Below are positions 59,504 to 64,000 of a DNA stretch of 64,000 nucleotides, one piece after another. The number at the start of each line of letters is the position of its first letter. Position 1 is the first letter of the stretch. This DNA comes from Marchantia polymorpha subsp. ruderalis (taxonomy: Eukaryota; Streptophyta; Marchantiopsida; Marchantiales; Marchantiaceae), in the NCBI GenBank assembly GCA_037833965.1, contig AP031353.1, forward strand, positions 25,980,501-26,044,500, given 5' to 3'. Both the position numbers and the translations under genes were made by a program. The notes under the pieces were generated by a model. That model was given only the letters and a program-made list of their open reading frames with translations. It was not told the origin of the DNA and did no database searches.

Positions 59504-61402
59504 TCATTGAAAATCTTGCTTGATGTCCGAGAAATAGAAATCGATTGTTGGGTTGGTTCTTCGAACTCCCTTGGAGACGATGGTGACGACGACGTCGGTA
59601 TTCCAGTCTGCAATACCCAGCCTTCTGAGGGCCTGACCGACGCTGTAACGGATGTTGAATAATCGGAACTGGCCATCAGATTCTGTCACCGAAGAATGCG
59701 AGACTGAGGCGCTCATGTCCACCATGCCGCTGGGAAGATGAGTGAAGGTACCGACGTACTCTGACATGTACAGGTGAGTCTCCCTGTTGGCTTCTGGGAA
59801 GTTCAGGAAGACATCAAATCTGGCGTAGGCCGAGTGTGGTATCCTCATCTTCTCCAACACAATGTCTTCCTGCAACTGGTTCAGATGCTTCAAGCCCTTT
59901 CCTTTCAGGTCTTTCTTCGTAGGAGCACGGCGCGCCAGCTTAAAGCTTGAGGGAACCTTACCGATGGTGTTGTTGCCGGAGGGAACCACTGCAGGCCAGT
60001 GGCTGGGATTCCAGGGCTCCGATGGTTTGTGCGGAGGCAGGGGCTCGTAGTTGATCCACAGATTGTCGGACTCGCTGACGTCTGCGTACTTGTACCCGAG
60101 CTTTGAACTGTCAAGGCTGTCTCGGATCGTGACGATAACCATATCCTGGTTCTCGTCGAAGAAGGTGAACTCCGAGTCGAGGAAATCGCTGGAAGTGTAG
60201 TCGACTCTCTGGCGGTTTCCTGCAATGGTGACCTTGTCGGGGATGGTTTTCCACACGTCCCAGAGGCGGTCGACGTTGGAGTGATGAGTGTAGAAGATGG
60301 GGTCCCGAGCAGCGTAGATGAAATTGCCCATGTCCTCGTTGTCGGGATGGGCCGGATTGTTGATGAGTCCGGTCCACTCGTGCGCAACGTTGTGGACGAT
60401 CTCCATTCCGCCGGACTCGCCAGGAGTCTCACCCGCAGCGACATTCACGGTTGCAGCCGTGTTGTTGGTCCCCACGACGTAGGGGCCGCCCAAAAAGCTG
60501 CGGGCGCTGATTTTGGTCACCACCTGGTTGTACATGACACACAAGTTCTCGTATCTGATCTGCTCGTCCGTGAGGTTCTGTTTGCCCTCGGCTTCGAGCT
60601 TGCCATTGTATCCCAAGTAGAGGATTTTCGGAGGCATGTGGTTGGGGTTTCTGTTGACGTCAGTCAAGGCCGAATTGTTGACGGGGAAGTTGGGAAGGAA
60701 CATGAACGGCATCATGCCCGCGATGGGGTCCAGCTGATTATCCCAGTTCCAGAACGGGAGGGCGAAAGTGGGATCGCCGATCAGATCCCCCAGAATCCTC
60801 TCGTGGTAGTACAGATACATCCTGTGCCACGGAAGAAATGTCCAGCTGTAATGGATTTGAAGCAGAACGCCGGTCGCTTTGCCCAGAGGGCCTGGTAGCT
60901 CCCGCTGCTTGAAAGCTTCGTTGCAGAAGGAGCAGTGGACTCTCCACTGGTTCAGAAAACTTCTGGGATCGCTGTCCGGCAGTGCTTTCATTCTGGCGTA
61001 AGCTAGATTGTACTTTCTCACGTACTCAGGATCGTTCTGGACTACATGGACCGGCTTCCTCTCGCGCACAACGGGAGGACCTCCGTTTGCGCAAGTGGGG
61101 AACTTGAACCTGATGGGTTTCCTTGTTGGTGCCGGGAGGCAGCAATGCAGCGGAGCTCCACGCAGCACTGGGACGGTTTTACAAAATCCCAGACTCGATG
61201 CTAAAATTGGTTCTGCACTGATGCTGTGGGGGAGATACTGGATGCAGAGAAGCGCGCAGCACATGGAAACGGCCCACAGGAGCTGGACTCGCACAACACC
61301 CGCATTGCCTCGTCCCTGACCTTCCCCTTGCAAGGAGAAGAAATGTCGACGGCATGTAGCCGCCATTGCAGCAAAATTGAAATTGGACCTGTGGACATTC
61401 AA
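59504..61402 (-). CDS. PPO: Polyphenol oxidase (catechol oxidase/tyrosinase type), single exon
   Basis: 632 aa, intact. It uses O2 to oxidise o-diphenols (and perhaps monophenols) to quinones. A hydrophobic segment (about 36-56, VVRVQLLWAVSMCCALLCIQ) after a basic start looks like a secretory signal or anchor rather than a thylakoid transit peptide. Copper A ligands: H156 in VHCSFC, H184 in QIHYSW, H193 in PWHR; C160 is placed for the Cys-His thioether. Copper B: H337 and H341 in HNVAHEW, and the HH pair 373/374 in IFYTHHSNVDRLW. Then come the PPO1_DWL region (SDFLDSEFTFFDEN, 405-418) and PPO1_KFDV region (YARFDVFLNFPE, 526-537). The residue after H337 is Asn338, which in studied plant enzymes favours monophenolase activity; that is inference here. 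Alternative starts are M13 and M47. Confidence 0.95.
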   Translation of the reverse strand: MNVHRSNFNFAAMAATCRRHFFSLQGEGQGRGNAGVVRVQLLWAVSMCCALLCIQYLPHSISAEPILASSLGFCKTVPVLRGAPLHCCLPAPTRKPIRFKFPTCANGGPPVVRERKPVHVVQNDPEYVRKYNLAYARMKALPDSDPRSFLNQWRVHCSFCNEAFKQRELPGPLGKATGVLLQIHYSWTFLPWHRMYLYYHERILGDLIGDPTFALPFWNWDNQLDPIAGMMPFMFLPNFPVNNSALTDVNRNPNHMPPKILYLGYNGKLEAEGKQNLTDEQIRYENLCVMYNQVVTKISARSFLGGPYVVGTNNTAATVNVAAGETPGESGGMEIVHNVAHEWTGLINNPAHPDNEDMGNFIYAARDPIFYTHHSNVDRLWDVWKTIPDKVTIAGNRQRVDYTSSDFLDSEFTFFDENQDMVIVTIRDSLDSSKLGYKYADVSESDNLWINYEPLPPHKPSEPWNPSHWPAVVPSGNNTIGKVPSSFKLARRAPTKKDLKGKGLKHLNQLQEDIVLEKMRIPHSAYARFDVFLNFPEANRETHLYMSEYVGTFTHLPSGMVDMSASVSHSSVTESDGQFRLFNIRYSVGQALRRLGIADWNTDVVVTIVSKGVRRTNPTIDFYFSDIKQDFQ

Positions 61403-64000
61403 CGAAATTCATGAGAACTGAGTTTCCAAGTCAGAAGCATGTGCACATTCTTAAACTCGCATTCTTAATCTGCTTCACACTGAAAAGTTGGAGCTGCCGT
61501 CATCCTCCATGCAAGTATTTGAGCTATGCATATGACTTGCCACGACATTAGACTCTTAACTCCTTGTATAAAGGTGGAAGACATACGCCCTCGAGCTTAC
61601 CTCAATGCCGCAATAGGATCTTATTCCAAGAGCTCGTTCTTGCTTCAAACCTCGACGGTTGAAGAAATGACGTTTCTTGTATCACACTCGGCGTAAAACT
61701 GGCCTGATCTGTTCTTCACTCGTCATCCGGTAAAGAGTCAATTAGCGCCGTATGTAATGCCAGCCCGAATACCTTGTCCGGTTTAGGGGCTGAGAAGACT
61801 TGAACATGCTGAAGAAAGCACACCTCGGCAGACTTTATAGTATGTCACAATCCATCTCCGCCATGAAAGGATCATCATCTGAATGAAATTCAGTGATCGT
61901 GAAAGAAACTGCTCATCGCTTAGAGATAACAGTAACAGTCTACTGACAGCCAGACAATCCAAGTGTTTTTCCACTTCGTTTAATCTAATGAAATTTTGGA
62001 ACTTGATCTTTGTCTTCCCCTGTGACGATGCGTTGCCTAGCATAGTAGCCAAGATTCAGCAAAATCCGTTCCAATGATACCAAATCAGGAGCACTAGTAT
62101 CAGTCAATCGTTCCACTATTCGCCTTTCTCTTGAAACGATTTCACATGGGTGACTACCCAATCGAACAGAAATGTACTTGATATTTTTCAATGCTCAGTT
62201 ACCGACTGCCATAGGACATTGTAAGCATTGAAGATGTGGCAAACCCACAAAACTTCACAGAGGGCTGCTTCGTAGACTGTTCATTCGTTCAGACTTGCAA
62301 ACGCTTATTCGACTGAACAGTTCTTCCATTTCACGTTAGTGGTGGCTCTAAACTCCTGTTCACCCAGCCTTCGTCACCGTGTTACTGAGCTTCTAATAAA
62401 GATCCACTCATCCATCCTGTAGGAACTTGTAAATTCAGCATTCTCTCAATGGCATTTTTAACCAATGCATCATAAGAAGCCAAATCGTTGTTGTAATAGT
62501 ATCGTAAATTTCGTCATCAGATTAAGCATATTAAATTCTGGACCAGGTACACTATCTATTAGCATTGATTCCTTGTGAAAGATTTTCCTCCTTATGGATA
62601 TCTATCCATAAGGATGGAAGCCATGCACTATCTAGATTTGATTTCCACTTCAGGTTAGAGTTCCAAAATGCTCGATCGACGTTATAATAAAGTTTAGGAG
62701 ATTGTAGAAAGGGCGGCTGTATCTTATTATTATACTCCTCCCTCACAATGCGCTCTGCGTGTTACCTGCTCGTGATATGCCTTTGCATGTTGATATGGAT
62801 GGATGCCTGTCATTTTATATCGCTTTGGATATAAGGAGCACTACTGTGTTAGAAGGATGGAGCACGTCCGTGACATCATCCATCGAAGCTATTACTCGAT
62901 GTCATGCCAGGGCAATTCCATAGAGATGCGCACATGTAAATCTTACAAAAGTACCACTGCAGCTCCGACAAGTGAAGGTGCATCTGTCTGAAGAAGGAAG
63001 TAGAAAGTGTTTGGCAACTTGGCCACGACAAGGTTTCGACTGTGCACTCGCTCGCGTTGCAATCGCGCAAGCAGGTACATCTTGCATTCTTGGTCGGTTT
63101 GTAAATCACTTTGCTGTAGTTGAACTGGATTCGAAAGGCTTGTTATTAGCTTAGCCTTCCTGAAAAGAGGACAACGTTCATTTTATCTGGTGTTTAATCA
63201 GGTAGACCTTGGGCCATGATGAAGAAGCAGTTTTGGCGTAGAGTTCAGAGTCATGGATTCTCTGCACGGCCTTGACACTTAGTATGTGCTTACCACGAAC
63301 TCTATTTTTCTTAGAAAATCACATGTCCACACTGATCAAAGAATCTTCAGTATAATATCTTCTCAGATTTTGTGCTTCCTTTTTCGTTGGCTGAGATTGT
63401 TTCTTGACTCGCGTTCGAAACCTGTGCCTTCGAGATCAAAAGTAAAATTTATTCATAGACATAGCAAAATTTTCTACAGCAATATTTTCTCCTTATAGTC
63501 TCGTGGCTGGCACATCAGAAGACTTTAGGTCTGTACTTGTCTCAGAATGAAGGATTTTTGAAACAAAACTTCATCAGTAGCTATCACCAATTTCTTCGTT
63601 GTGGATGTTATTTGAAAATGTCTTTCAGGTTCGTATGTTTTGCTTAAAATAGTCAAACTCAGTGCATGTGTAGTATATTCTAATTATCATTATAGTATGA
63701 TCATAGTGGCCTAGCAACTTCATCAATCATTAGACATCATTCTCACGTAGTGAGAGTCAACAGATATTGTTCGATCATACTTTTCTACAGGAAGATTTTC
63801 TATAAAACCGGGGCCAGAGAGATTCAGCTATTGAAAACAGGTGGGAATTAATAATAAACAGCATGGAACTTTGGACAACATATTTCAGAACAATATTTGA
63901 TATTAGAGTTTACACTATAATAGATACAGTTTTAGTAAAAAATTTTGTTAAGTGACAAAGATAATTGATGAGACTCAACGTGAGGTTGCCATAACGGCAG
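61403..64000. other. Upstream of the polyphenol oxidase; no further gene supported
   Basis: The first few hundred bases should hold the PPO promoter. No minus-strand TATA box was convincing in 61410-61560. The ORFs at 61783-62052, 62803-62991, 62972-63154 and 63286-63498 have no recognised domain. Confidence 0.4.

Noticed and set aside
60281..60898. 205-codon plus-strand ORF
   Set aside because: It lies opposite the conserved copper-binding region of polyphenol oxidase and is a shadow frame.

Overview
The window is nuclear DNA of a land plant. The evidence is plant-type genes (polyphenol oxidase, a plant DUF1997 protein, a PADRE/DUF4228 protein, a MED15-type KIX protein), introns with GT..AG borders, and plant-style LTR retrotransposons. 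The AT-rich, gene-poor background and the intronless polyphenol oxidase with a hydrophobic N-terminus would suit a non-seed plant such as a moss or another spore-bearing lineage. That placement is inference and weak.

Left third (1-25.5 kb), a nested transposon landscape. Three related elements, A (441-5836), B (12852-16248, decayed) and C (20744-25268), all lie in the same orientation with their reading frame on the minus strand. Each has TGT..ACA ends, a 5-bp target duplication (perfect for A and C, one mismatch for B), no terminal direct repeats, and one long gag-like/coiled-coil ORF or its remains. Element C sits inside the 3' LTR of an older copia-type LTR retrotransposon (16885-25469). 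That retrotransposon has 221-bp LTRs, a tRNA-Met primer site, a polypurine tract and its own 5-bp duplication. In place of a recognisable gag-pol it carries an intron-free piece of a UPL1/UPL2-like HECT ubiquitin ligase gene. Between A and B are a decayed tRNA-Ala, a perfect 61-bp tandem duplication and a Ty3/gypsy gag remnant.

Middle (25.5-50 kb). AT-rich DNA surrounds a two-exon plastid-type DUF1997 gene (29127-30277, +), a 404-bp MITE-like element (31301-31704), a tract of broken exon-like pieces with an inverted repeat (35-37.9 kb), a four-exon KIX-domain gene (38213-39603, +), a decayed copia-like/GGGTAA-rich repeat tract (45.9-47.1 kb) and a single-exon PADRE gene (47701-48279, -).

Right third (50-64 kb). 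About 8 kb of AT-rich DNA with no convincing gene contains two perfect inverted repeats. It is followed by an intact single-exon polyphenol oxidase (59504-61402, -) with all copper ligands. The intact genes are unrelated single-copy loci separated by repeats, and no operon-like or clustered pathway is seen.
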